Shown here piece by piece: positions 47,489 to 56,795 of a stretch of 64,000 bases of DNA. Every line of letters begins with the position of its first letter. The first letter of the stretch is position 1. A model generated the notes under the pieces. It did no database searches and was not told the origin of the DNA. It was given only the letters and a program-made list of their open reading frames with translations. Origin of the DNA: Spirochaetae bacterium HGW-Spirochaetae-1 (lineage in GTDB: Bacteria > Spirochaetota > UBA4802 > UBA5550); contig PGXY01000006.1 in assembly GCA_002839375.1 (NCBI GenBank), forward strand, positions 277,967 through 341,966, written 5' to 3'. The position numbers and the translations under genes are program-made.

Positions 47489-48907
47489 ATGACTTTTGAT
47501 GCGTTATTTCAACCAATTCAAATCGGTGATTGTGAAATAAAAAATAGAATCGCGATGTCACCCATGAACATGGGGTATACAGGTCCTATGGGATACCCGA
47601 GCGAACAGAGTATAGCCTGGTATGCCACCAGAGCTAGGGGTGGTTTCGGATTATTGATTACCGAATGTGTCGTCATGAATTCAAAAAGATGGAGGGGGTG
47701 TGATAGTCTAAATCCGCTTCTGCTAACCGACCAGCGGTATATGCGTTTTCATAGTGAAATAGTTGAATATGTGCATTCGTTCAATAAATGCAAAATTTTT
47801 ATACAATTAAGCCCCGGATGGGGCAGGCAGGGGCATCCGGCCCACGAGACGCCGGATGTACCGGCAGCCGGACCGTCCGCTATACCAATGAGAATGGAAG
47901 CCCGCAATTTCAACAAGGGATGGGAAAAACAGATTCGGCGTCTTGCTTCCCGTTCAGGACTTGATATCGAGCAGATATTGACAAATATGGGATACAAAGA
48001 CGGATTTGACAGCATACGAAAAATGAATGATGAGCAGTATGAAGTCTTTCATTCACTGTTGTCGGGACTGATAAACCAGCTTATGCCTGCGATGGCGCAC
48101 GTTATCGACGGTGATGTCCCGCGAAAACTCAGCATTCCGGAAATCGTAGACCTTGAAGATGGAATGGCGGAACAGGCCCTGGCGGCAAAGGAGATTTTTT
48201 ATGATGGCATTGAAATCCACAGCCCGCACGGGTATTTGATACATTCCTTCCTTTCACCCAGATCGAACCACCGGAATGATTTATACGGCGGTTCACTGGA
48301 AAACCGAGCACGTTTTCTTTTAAATATCGTCCGTAAAATCAGGAGCAAGGTGGGGCCGAACATGCCGGTCGGATGTCGTCTGTCCGGTGATGAACTAATG
48401 AAGGGAGGGCTCTCACATGATGAGGCAACTCAAATCGCCGCAATGTGCAGAGACGCAGGGGCAAATTTTATAAATGTCTCCCAGGGTTCTTATGAAAATC
48501 CGGGCGCCGGTTTTGCGCCCGACGATGAAAATGATTTTACCAGATGGGCGCCAGGATTTAAAAAAACTACCGCGCTGCCGGTTATAGTGCCGAATTTCAT
48601 TTCGCCTGAAACGGCGATAAATGCCATTAAAGACGGCAATGCCGATATTATATCCCTTGGCCGTCAATCCATAGCCGATCCTTTCTGGCCCGCAAAGGTC
48701 AAGTCCGGAAGAATTGAAGACATCGTAAAATGCTCCCGCTGTCAGAATTGCTATATGAATCTTTTTGAATCGAGATGGATGCACTGTCTGGTTAATCCTA
48801 CCGCGGGCAGGGAAAAGAACTATCCGGAGCTTTGGATCAAGGGCGGTCCGCTGGAGAAGCATGCGGAAAAATTCATCAAGAGATCTTCTGGTCTCGAGCA
48901 AATATAA
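47489..48907 (+). CDS. Old Yellow Enzyme-family FMN/Fe-S reductase
   Basis: The 472-residue protein has the OYE TIM barrel with HGYLIHSFLSPRSN and NDLYGGSLENR, and an Fe-S motif CSRCQNC...C near the end followed by VNPTAGRE. It lacks the FAD/NAD(P)H domain that makes 2,4-dienoyl-CoA reductase about 670 residues, so another protein must deliver electrons. A 60-residue segment (about 150-215) is inserted in the barrel. It probably reduces a conjugated double bond in the pathway. Confidence 0.88.
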   Translation: MTFDALFQPIQIGDCEIKNRIAMSPMNMGYTGPMGYPSEQSIAWYATRARGGFGLLITECVVMNSKRWRGCDSLNPLLLTDQRYMRFHSEIVEYVHSFNKCKIFIQLSPGWGRQGHPAHETPDVPAAGPSAIPMRMEARNFNKGWEKQIRRLASRSGLDIEQILTNMGYKDGFDSIRKMNDEQYEVFHSLLSGLINQLMPAMAHVIDGDVPRKLSIPEIVDLEDGMAEQALAAKEIFYDGIEIHSPHGYLIHSFLSPRSNHRNDLYGGSLENRARFLLNIVRKIRSKVGPNMPVGCRLSGDELMKGGLSHDEATQIAAMCRDAGANFINVSQGSYENPGAGFAPDDENDFTRWAPGFKKTTALPVIVPNFISPETAINAIKDGNADIISLGRQSIADPFWPAKVKSGRIEDIVKCSRCQNCYMNLFESRWMHCLVNPTAGREKNYPELWIKGGPLEKHAEKFIKRSSGLEQI

Positions 48908-48949
48908 GGGTAGTCTCGTTTTGCAAAATTGTACTCAAGGAGTGGAAAC

Positions 48950-49963
48950 ATGAGCGATAACTATTTCAAGATAGATCCCGAGTGCCATCTTATCGGTGAT
49001 ATGGAACCGGTGAATCATTTTCCCGGCGTGCAGATGTGGTGGCGGGCCATCGATAACATACGGCGGCCCCTGATGACCGGAGCACCGCCGAAACTTCTCA
49101 TCAAAGCAGCAGAAGGAGTTGAAGAATGGGAAGCCCAAAAGGATGCTTCTCCGGAAAACATCATTAGGGCCATGGACAAATATGGAGTAGACATCGCATG
49201 TCTGCTTCCCGAATCCATGATGGATACGACCGGGTATACCAGCCGGTGGTGCACAAACGGCGAAATGGCGAAGATCGTCGAAACGAATCCTGACCGGTTC
49301 ATGTACCAGCCAAATATCTCGCCAATCAAGCAGCGTGGCGTGAAAAATGCCATCTGGGAACTGGAGTACTGGGTGAAGGAAAAGGGTGCGAAGATATTTA
49401 AATACTACTCACCGGAAGATACCTATATGAATGATCCTGAGTTGTGGCCTTTCTACGAGAAGGCTCAGGAGTTGGGCATTGTCCTGGACTTTCATACCGG
49501 TATGGTATGGGTGCCGCCCGGAAAGAGTAAGTACTGCCATCCCGTGCAGCTCGATGATGTTGCCCGTGATTTCCCTGACCTGAAAATCAACGCTTTTCAC
49601 ATGGGATATCCCTATGCCGATGTGCTCAACATGGTGGCCCTGGGACATCCCAATGTATATATCTGCATGAGCCTCCTGGTTCCATGGGCCATTACGGCGC
49701 CGAGGAAATTCGCGCGGCTGCTGGGAGAGGCGATGCGTTTTGTAGGTCCGGATAGAATTACCTGGGGGACGGATTATGCCGGATTCGCTGCCCAGATCCT
49801 TGGAGCGGTCAAGGGCTTTCGGGATTTCCAGATTCCTGAGGATATGCAGGATCAATATGGATACCTTCCGATCACCGATGAAGATCGCGCAAAAATGTTC
49901 GGCGGAAATCTGGGACGGCTCATGGGGATCGATACGACGAAGCGAAGAATTAAAGCCGGTTGA
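48950..49963 (+). CDS. ACMSD-type amidohydrolase with altered N-terminal metal ligands
   Basis: From ATG 48950, with AAGGAG upstream, the protein has 337 residues of the amidohydrolase_2 (ACMSD-like) family. Late ligands are present: DFHTG, FHMGYP and WGTDYAGF. The N-terminal DxHxH motif is instead PECHLIGD, which keeps only one histidine. ACMSD relatives are decarboxylases or hydrolases. This member could bind the metal differently, or have lost activity. The CoA-transferase genes follow after 184 bases. Confidence 0.8.
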   Translation: MSDNYFKIDPECHLIGDMEPVNHFPGVQMWWRAIDNIRRPLMTGAPPKLLIKAAEGVEEWEAQKDASPENIIRAMDKYGVDIACLLPESMMDTTGYTSRWCTNGEMAKIVETNPDRFMYQPNISPIKQRGVKNAIWELEYWVKEKGAKIFKYYSPEDTYMNDPELWPFYEKAQELGIVLDFHTGMVWVPPGKSKYCHPVQLDDVARDFPDLKINAFHMGYPYADVLNMVALGHPNVYICMSLLVPWAITAPRKFARLLGEAMRFVGPDRITWGTDYAGFAAQILGAVKGFRDFQIPEDMQDQYGYLPITDEDRAKMFGGNLGRLMGIDTTKRRIKAG

Positions 49964-50012
49964 GTATTCGCCAATTTCGTCTGGATAATCTAATACAGTT
50001 ATTTCCTCACAC

Positions 50013-50072
50013 GGGGGACAGGAGGAGTGCATTGTTAAAGGCGATTTATCAGTCCTTTTTGCCCCGTCCCCC
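50013..50072. repeat. Inverted repeat in the gap before the CoA-transferase
   Basis: GGGGGAC (50013-50019) and GTCCCCC (50066-50072) are reverse complements, 46 bases apart, in the 184-base gap. The pair resembles borders of a small REP-like unit but only one copy is seen in the window. Confidence 0.3.
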
Positions 50073-50147
50073 TATTTTTACAGAAAGATACAAAGATAAC
50101 CGGTTACCTGAATATATTAGAGTTAATGATTATTTAGTGGAATCAGC

Positions 50148-51155
50148 ATGAATTCAAAAACAAGCAAATCAACCAATGAAAATGGTTTTCTCCAGGGGAT
50201 GAATACATTGTTCACGGATCCCGACCCGGATCTGGCAAGGGGATTCTTCAGGACCAAGTCAAGGGCTATGGTGAATAAAGTTATCAGCGCCCGGAAGGCG
50301 GTAAAAACAATGCTTAATGACGGTGACTATCTTGCCATGGGAGGTTTCGGTGCAAACCGGATTCCTACGGCCATACTACATGAGATTTGCCGCCAGGGAA
50401 AAAAGAACCTAGCCTTCGCCGGTCACACATCAACCCATGACATGCAGATACTGGTTGCCGGAGACTGCATCGACAGGCTGGATATAGCCTATATTATCGG
50501 GCTGGAAGCCCGGGGGCTTTCGCCCAACGCAAGAAAGGCTGTTGAGAGCGGCAGGATACGACTCACTGAATGGACCAATGCCGCCATGTCATGGCGTCTC
50601 AAGGCGGCGGCCATGGGAATCTCCTTTATTCCCGCGCGGAACATGCTGGGCACTGACACATTTACTTACAGCGCAGCAAAGGAAATTGAGTGTCCGTTTA
50701 CCGGGAAAAAATTCACTGCCTGCCCAGCGCTCTATCCCGATCTTGCGGCCATTCATGTGCATGAGTGCGATATCTACGGCAACGCCCGTATCTATGGAGC
50801 ATCGGTTTCAGACCAGGATCTGGCAAAAGCGGCAAAACGGGTTGTCCTGACTACTGAAAGGATTGTTCCCAATGAAGAAATCCGGCGCGCTCCGCACCTG
50901 ACGTTTATTCCTTTCTGGTGCGTTGATGCCGTTGTTGAAGTTCCCTACGGTAGTTATCCTGGGAACATGCCCTATGAGTACTTTTCCGACGAGGAATACC
51001 TGAAACGCTGGCTTTCCCTGGAAAAGGACCCGGAACTCTTCAGAATGTTTTTTAAAAAAGAAGTGCTGGAAACCCGTGATTTCAATGAGTACCTCCGCCT
51101 CAATGGAGGAATTGAGAAAATGATAAAGCTTCGGGCGATCGAAAACCTGATTTAA
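50148..51155 (+). CDS. Glutaconate-type CoA-transferase, alpha subunit
   Basis: The 335-residue protein belongs to the class I CoA-transferase A family (LNDGDYLAMGGFGANRIPTAIL). Such enzymes swap CoA between acids. In the steroid-ring hydrolase IpdAB the same fold opens a ring thioester instead; the present pair cannot be assigned to one role by sequence alone. The beta subunit starts 20 bases downstream. Confidence 0.85.
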   Translation: MNSKTSKSTNENGFLQGMNTLFTDPDPDLARGFFRTKSRAMVNKVISARKAVKTMLNDGDYLAMGGFGANRIPTAILHEICRQGKKNLAFAGHTSTHDMQILVAGDCIDRLDIAYIIGLEARGLSPNARKAVESGRIRLTEWTNAAMSWRLKAAAMGISFIPARNMLGTDTFTYSAAKEIECPFTGKKFTACPALYPDLAAIHVHECDIYGNARIYGASVSDQDLAKAAKRVVLTTERIVPNEEIRRAPHLTFIPFWCVDAVVEVPYGSYPGNMPYEYFSDEEYLKRWLSLEKDPELFRMFFKKEVLETRDFNEYLRLNGGIEKMIKLRAIENLI

Positions 51156-51175
51156 ATAAAAAAAGGGACCACGTC

Positions 51176-51946
51176 ATGACAGATTATAATTCCATGGAGC
51201 TCATGATATGCATTGCTGCTTGGAACCTCCAGGACGGGGCGACCGTAGTCGTGGGCACCGGTGCTCCCTGCGCAGCTGCCATGTTGGCCCAGAAGACCTA
51301 TTCACCTAATCTCACTATCATGTTCGAAGCGGGCGGTGTCGCTCCGATCCTGCCTGCCATGCCGATATCAGTAGGCGACTCCCGGACATTTCACAAGGCG
51401 ATCCTGGCCAGCTCCATGCCCGATGTAATGGAGACCTGCCAGCGGGGCATGGTGGACTATACCTTCCTGGGCGGTGCCCAGATAGACATGTATGGGAATA
51501 TCAACTCAACAATGATCGGTGACGATCACGCGAAACCAAAAGTTCGCTTTCCGGGATCGGGCGGGGCGAACGACCTGGCTTCCCTCTGCTGGCGCACCAT
51601 GATGATGACGCCCCAGGACTCGAAACGTTTTACCGAAAAGCTCGATTTTATCACCTCGCCGGGATATCTCACCGGCGGGACTTCACGGTATGACGCTGGT
51701 TTGCCTGCAGGCACCGGCCCGTACCGGATAATTACAAACATGGCTATCATGGGATTCGATGATGGAACGAAAAGGATGAAAGTCCTGTCGATCAATCCCG
51801 GGTATTCGCGTCAGGATGTGCAGGATAACTGCGGGTTTGAACTGATCTGGGCGGATAATCTTGCAGATACGGATCATCCGAAAGAAGAGGAGCTGCAGAT
51901 ACTGAGGGAACAGGTCGATCCGGGAAGATATATCATCGGGAGATGA
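51176..51946 (+). CDS. Glutaconate-type CoA-transferase, beta subunit
   Basis: The 256-residue protein contains GAPCAAAMLAQ and the segment IMFEAGG, in which Glu51 corresponds to the catalytic glutamate of glutaconate CoA-transferase (Glu54). Retention of this residue favours a true transferase over an IpdB-like hydrolase. It forms a heteromer with the product of 50148-51155. Confidence 0.87.
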   Translation: MTDYNSMELMICIAAWNLQDGATVVVGTGAPCAAAMLAQKTYSPNLTIMFEAGGVAPILPAMPISVGDSRTFHKAILASSMPDVMETCQRGMVDYTFLGGAQIDMYGNINSTMIGDDHAKPKVRFPGSGGANDLASLCWRTMMMTPQDSKRFTEKLDFITSPGYLTGGTSRYDAGLPAGTGPYRIITNMAIMGFDDGTKRMKVLSINPGYSRQDVQDNCGFELIWADNLADTDHPKEEELQILREQVDPGRYIIGR

Positions 51947-51972
51947 CGATCCTAATTGGATTGAAGTAAATT

Positions 51973-52923
51973 ATGAATAAATTATATCAAATCATAGATG
52001 AAAAAATTTTGTATCGATATAAGGATATGTCATTAGAAATTCGATATAAATCCAGATTGCTGGTTGTGTATTATTTGGTAGGTCTTATTGTTTTTCCTTC
52101 ACATTTATGTTATATGTATTTTTATGTGAATTTGGATATCATGAAGATGATCGGATCTATCCCTGTGTATTTTATTTTCGTAGTAATTGTTCAAGCATCG
52201 CTTTTTAATAATAAACTTTGGCTCAGTGGCATTACAGTATTGTTCATTGTTTTAGATGTATATGCTTATATCTCAATAAATCATTTTCAGGAAAATGATT
52301 TATTAGCTTTTACAGCAAGTTTCATTTCAAGTTTGATCACTATCCTTTCAGTGTATGTATTATTATTTTTTATAAAAATAATAATACAGGCGGCAATAGA
52401 AAGATCTGAGAATGAAAGCGCTGTAAATGTTAAACAGTATGAAAAAATAAAAGCGCTTCTAAATTCTGTAGCGCAAACATCAACTAAGCTTGTAGATCAT
52501 TCAGATCTCCTCACCAATAACGCCAATTCATTCTTTGAAGTCTTCCATGACCAGCATCAAGGGCTTCTCACACTGCTTCAAAAGATGGAGGATCTGTTTT
52601 TAATGACCACTCTGATCGGTGAACAAATACAAAAAGTCAACCTGTCGATCGAGGAAGTTACTTCCATGGCCTAGCGGGGAAACGAGGCCCTCAAGAAATT
52701 GGAGGCCGGTATGATGAGGGTGTCGGAAAACTTTAAAGTCAAATCCGATCAGATTAAAGAGATGATGGGCATGCAACAGATTGCGCTCAATGAAATAGTC
52801 AAATCGATATCAAGTATTAATGAAATTACACAGACGTATGTTGACGGTTCGCGCAATCTTTATTCAGACGCGGATATGGTCGGGCAACTTGCGGAGATGT
52901 TGAAGCGGGATGTTAACATCTAA
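51973..52923 (+). pseudogene. Membrane chemoreceptor-like protein interrupted by TAG
   Basis: A frame starts at 51973 and codes for several membrane helices (about residues 25-145) and a coiled coil typical of methyl-accepting chemoreceptors, then hits TAG at 52672-52674. The same frame resumes at once (RGNEALKKLEAGMMRV) and ends at 52923. Restoring a CAG (Gln) would rejoin them. The C-terminal signalling tip is absent. It is AT-rich compared with its neighbours, and it breaks the operon, so it looks like an insertion or a decayed gene. Confidence 0.7.
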
Positions 52924-52960
52924 TAATCTGGTTTTAACCGTGGAATAAAAGGAGGCTGTA

Positions 52961-53920
52961 TTGAACACTGATGCATATCGGATTGACGTACACAATCACA
53001 TTATTCCTGTTGAATATCTCAGGGAGCTGGAAACAATCGGGATAAAAGGTTCGCTGGGAAAGATGTTCCCGGAATGGTCTGTGGAGCAAGCACTTGCCGT
53101 TATGGACGCTAACGGAATACAGACCGTAATTACCTCCATGTCCAGCCCCGGTATCTTTTTCGGAGATGCATCATTTGCAAAAAGACTGGCGCGTTTATCC
53201 AATGAAGTATCAGCAAAAATAATTTCCGACTATCCTCTGCGCTTCGGTGCGTTTGCGATCCTCCCATTACCGGATGTTGCATCGTCCATGGAAGAGCTGT
53301 CATATGCGCTGGATGTGTTACATCTTGATGGTCTTGTCGTTCTATCAAACACAAAGGGTATTTATATCGGCGATGATCTCTATGATGAGCTTTATGCTGA
53401 TCTTGATAAAAGAAATGCAGTTGTTTACGTTCATTCGACTGAACCAGAGGCCGGGAATCCACTCGGAAAAGAAATACCAACATTTCTTATGGAAGTGACC
53501 TTTGAAACCGCTCGTGTTATTTTTAATCTTCTTTATAAGGGTGTGCTTGAGAGATATCCAAATATTCGTTGGATATTTGCACATGCAGGCGGAGCTTTAC
53601 CATGTTTAACATGGCGGATTTCACTTGGGCAGTTTGTAATTCCTGATGCCGGGAAGGCCGTGCCCAAGGGTGTTCCTTATTATTTAAAAAAGCTGTATTA
53701 TGATACCGGACTGTCGGCAAATCCATATGTATTCAGGACATTGCGGGAGCTGGTTGAACCGGAACAGATTCTTTTAGGTACTGATTATCCTTTCGCGCCT
53801 GATATATTGTCAGCAGAGACGATAAAAGGGCTCCATGCGTATGACGGTTTTTCCGAGGATGACTTAAAGAAAATTGAATTTAAGAACGCTCTTGATCTTT
53901 TTCCGAGATTAAGAAAATGA
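52961..53920 (+). CDS. ACMSD-type amidohydrolase with full metal site
   Basis: This 319-residue protein starts at TTG behind AAAGGAGGC. It has the full amidohydrolase_2 metal set: IDVHNHIIP, VYVHST, FAHAGGALP and LLGTDYPF. Family members decarboxylate or hydrolyse aromatic and related acids. Its presence next to methyltransferase genes suggests it processes the demethylated product. It is about 30% GC-poorer in wobble usage than the first block, by eye. Confidence 0.85.
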   Translation: MNTDAYRIDVHNHIIPVEYLRELETIGIKGSLGKMFPEWSVEQALAVMDANGIQTVITSMSSPGIFFGDASFAKRLARLSNEVSAKIISDYPLRFGAFAILPLPDVASSMEELSYALDVLHLDGLVVLSNTKGIYIGDDLYDELYADLDKRNAVVYVHSTEPEAGNPLGKEIPTFLMEVTFETARVIFNLLYKGVLERYPNIRWIFAHAGGALPCLTWRISLGQFVIPDAGKAVPKGVPYYLKKLYYDTGLSANPYVFRTLRELVEPEQILLGTDYPFAPDILSAETIKGLHAYDGFSEDDLKKIEFKNALDLFPRLRK

Positions 53921-54002
53921 TATATTGGGATTTAGAAAATTTTCAGGAAATGCTTAATCAGATATTATAAAATCTCATACTAAATGGTATCATTGGAGGA
54001 TT

Positions 54003-55013
54003 ATGAAATTAAACATGCAACATTGGGTTGAAGAAATTATTAATTCATCGGAACGTAAAGTCCTCCCGATTATGACTTACCCGGGCCTTAAACTTGCGAA
54101 TAAACAAATAATGGATGTTGTGCGGGATGGTGCATCGCAGGCACAATGTATCGAAGCATTGTCCCATAAGTACCCTTCAATAGCAGCGGTAACCATAATG
54201 GATCTTTCCGTTGAAGCGGAAGCATTCGGCAGTCCGATTCAATTTACCGAAAATGAAGTTCCATCAGTCATTGCTGCAATAGTCAACGATTCAGATGAAG
54301 CTGATATACTCAAAATTCCTGAAATTGGTGCAGGCAGAACCGGCATGTATATAACTGCTGCCGAACTGGCTGCTAAGAATATAACAGACAAACCCGTCTT
54401 TGGCGGAATTATCGGACCTATGTCACTGGCCGGAAGGCTCATGGATATGACGGAAATCATGGTGCAGATGATAACCGAACCTGAAACGGTTCATAGGGTA
54501 CTGGACAAATGCACCCGTTTTCTCGTCGAATATGGTAAAGCTTATAAGAATAAAGAAGTAAACGGTCTGATCATCGCTGAGCCTGCCGCCGGTTTACTGT
54601 CCCCGGAGATGTGCACTGAGTTTTCATCTGAATATGTGAAAAATATTGTGGATGCACTTCAGGATGAAAATTTTATGATAATTCTTCACAATTGCGGCAA
54701 TACGGAGAAACTTGTTCCCTCACTTTTATCGACAGGCGCGATGGGATACCATTTTGGTAATGTTGTCGATATGGCCGATATCATGCCCCAGATTCCTGAT
54801 ACAAGTATCGCATTCGGAAATATCGAACCGGCGGGGGGTTTCCGTAACGGGACAACGGAATTAATGAGGACCAGGGTTAACGATCTGCTTGAAAAAACAG
54901 CCGGTTACAGGAATTTCGTCTTATCATCAGGATGCGATGTACCTCCCCAAACTCCGATCGAAAACGTGGAAGCTTTCTATGATGCCCTTGTTCAATACAA
55001 CAGCAGAAGATGA
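54003..55013 (+). CDS. UroD-family corrinoid methyltransferase with Zn motif (MtaA-like)
   Basis: The 336-residue protein is a UroD-fold methyltransferase of the MtaA/CmuA type. The zinc ligands His229, Cys231 and Cys311 (HNCG, SSGCD) match the HxC...C set used to activate a thiol acceptor. MtaA moves methyl from a corrinoid protein to coenzyme M in methanogens; in a bacterium the acceptor could be another thiol or tetrahydrofolate. A second UroD-type gene follows after 57 bases. Confidence 0.85.
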   Translation: MKLNMQHWVEEIINSSERKVLPIMTYPGLKLANKQIMDVVRDGASQAQCIEALSHKYPSIAAVTIMDLSVEAEAFGSPIQFTENEVPSVIAAIVNDSDEADILKIPEIGAGRTGMYITAAELAAKNITDKPVFGGIIGPMSLAGRLMDMTEIMVQMITEPETVHRVLDKCTRFLVEYGKAYKNKEVNGLIIAEPAAGLLSPEMCTEFSSEYVKNIVDALQDENFMIILHNCGNTEKLVPSLLSTGAMGYHFGNVVDMADIMPQIPDTSIAFGNIEPAGGFRNGTTELMRTRVNDLLEKTAGYRNFVLSSGCDVPPQTPIENVEAFYDALVQYNSRR

Positions 55014-55070
55014 TTATAATATATTTTGATCTCAATTAATCGTTTAATGTTTAAAAGGAGGAAATACCAC

Positions 55071-56183
55071 ATGACACCATATGAAGAAAAATTGAACAGG
55101 ATAAACAAGGCAGTTGCTCTTGAGCCGGTTGATAAAGTGCCTTTTATACCCTGCGGTACATCGATTTACGCCAAAATAGAAGGCGTGAAGCTTGGCGATT
55201 ATATTAAAGACATGGATCTTAATTACAAGGTAAATTTAGGAGCACTTGAAAAAATCGGAGGTGTTGACGGTATTCAGAATATGGTATTTGACCCTAAGCT
55301 TCTAGCAACTTCCTGGCTTTCGGAAGTTAAAGTTCCGGGAGTGCACCTGTCTGACAATGAGTTGTGGCAGATTCATGAGCAGGAACTGATCAAACAGGAA
55401 GACTATGACGATATCCTGAAAAAGGGATTTTTCAGATGGTACCTTGGTTTTATGCGGAAGAAACTGGATAATCCGATGCAATATGCGCCTCGTTATTTCT
55501 GGAAGATACGAAAGGCCAGGAAGCCCTTTATGAAGGCCGGTTATGTTTGTATTGGTGGTCCGGGATTCGGCAGTCCTTTCGAGATGTTTTGTGGCGGACG
55601 ATCAATGGAATCATTCCTGATTGATGATCTTATGGAGATACCTGACAAGGTGGATGAAGTTTTTAAAAAAGTCCATACGGTAAATAAAACGCTTTATAAG
55701 CTGCAATTGAAAATGCTGAAGCCATACGGCGCATGGATTGGAGGCTGGAGGGGCACGCCGGGAATAGTAAATAAAGAGATGTTCGAGCGGTTTTCATGGC
55801 AATATATGAAAGACCTCGCATTAATGCTTTTATCCAAAAACGTGGTGCCGATTTTTCATCTCGATTCCGACTGGGAACGTGGCCTTGAATACTTCCGTGA
55901 GCTACCGAAAGGGAGATGCATTATGGCTCTTGATGGTAATACAAATATCCATAAAGCCAAGGAGGTTGTCGGGGACATGATGTGTATTATGGGGGATGTC
56001 CCCGCCGAAATGCTGGCGTTCGGCACTCCGGACAAGGTCTATGATTATTCCATGAACCTGATCAGGACGATGGGTCCGACGGGATTCATACTTTCATCAG
56101 GGTGCGATATCCCATTCAATGCCAAACTCGAAAATGTGCAGATGATGGGGAAAGCCTGTCTTGACGCGGCAAAAAACAAGTAG
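55071..56183 (+). CDS. UroD-family methyltransferase with HxD in place of HxC
   Basis: From ATG 55071, behind AAAGGAGG, the protein has 370 residues. It keeps the UroD fold and the final cysteine (SSGCDIP, Cys345), but His263 is followed by Asp265 (IFHLDSDWE) where MtaA has cysteine. A changed metal site suggests it acts on the methyl donor rather than a thiol, so it may be the substrate:corrinoid methyltransferase that pairs with the first one. This is an inference. Confidence 0.82.
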   Translation: MTPYEEKLNRINKAVALEPVDKVPFIPCGTSIYAKIEGVKLGDYIKDMDLNYKVNLGALEKIGGVDGIQNMVFDPKLLATSWLSEVKVPGVHLSDNELWQIHEQELIKQEDYDDILKKGFFRWYLGFMRKKLDNPMQYAPRYFWKIRKARKPFMKAGYVCIGGPGFGSPFEMFCGGRSMESFLIDDLMEIPDKVDEVFKKVHTVNKTLYKLQLKMLKPYGAWIGGWRGTPGIVNKEMFERFSWQYMKDLALMLLSKNVVPIFHLDSDWERGLEYFRELPKGRCIMALDGNTNIHKAKEVVGDMMCIMGDVPAEMLAFGTPDKVYDYSMNLIRTMGPTGFILSSGCDIPFNAKLENVQMMGKACLDAAKNK

Positions 56184-56192
56184 CGGCATGGT

Positions 56193-56795
56193 ATGAATCT
56201 GATCGTTCTGGGGGGATTTCTGGGATCGGGTAAAACCAGCCTGCTGCTTTCTATCGCTGAATACATAAGCGGCAAAGAGGGTGCGTATGCAACCAGACTG
56301 GCTATTGTTGAAAATGAGATAGGTAAAGTCGGTATTGATGATGTGATTATCCGTGCAAGCGGTTACAGCGTAAGGTCTCTGTTTTCGGGCTGTATTTGCT
56401 GCTCGCTTAGCGGAGATCTTATCTCAACACTGAATGAAATATCTTCAACTATTAATCCTGAATGGGTAATAGTTGAAACGACCGGGCTTGCATATCCTGC
56501 AAATATTTGCAGAAAGATCCAGGATTATGCAGACGGTATTGATTCAATATTGAGTATTGTAGTTATAGATGGTCAGAGGTGGAAGATATTTGTAAAATCT
56601 GTACCGGATTTAGTCAGGGGACAGGTTGAGAGTGCCGACGTGCTTTTGGTGAACAAGTGTGATCTCTTAAACAATGAAACAATATCCATGCTTCATGATG
56701 AGCTGAGTTTGATTAATAATAAGTCAGAGATGTTTTTTGTGAGCGCAAAAAAGGGAATCGAACATTCCGTATGGACAGGGATAATGCATGTATAA
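56193..56795 (+). CDS. Short G3E-family GTPase (CobW/HypB-like)
   Basis: The 200-residue protein has a Walker A motif GGFLGSGKTS, the metal-binding GCICCSL and NKCDLL. It is a P-loop metallochaperone of the G3E family, possibly loading zinc or protecting cobalamin. CobW-type proteins have an extra C-terminal domain; it is missing here and a separate small gene follows with an 8-base overlap. It lies between the methyltransferase and activase genes. Confidence 0.85.
   Translation: MNLIVLGGFLGSGKTSLLLSIAEYISGKEGAYATRLAIVENEIGKVGIDDVIIRASGYSVRSLFSGCICCSLSGDLISTLNEISSTINPEWVIVETTGLAYPANICRKIQDYADGIDSILSIVVIDGQRWKIFVKSVPDLVRGQVESADVLLVNKCDLLNNETISMLHDELSLINNKSEMFFVSAKKGIEHSVWTGIMHV

Noticed and set aside
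52672..52674. TAG as a pyrrolysine codon, given the nearby methyl-transfer genes
   Set aside because: Pyrrolysine is known in MtmB/MtbB/MttB methyltransferases. None is here, the TAG is in a chemoreceptor-like gene, and no pyl genes are visible.
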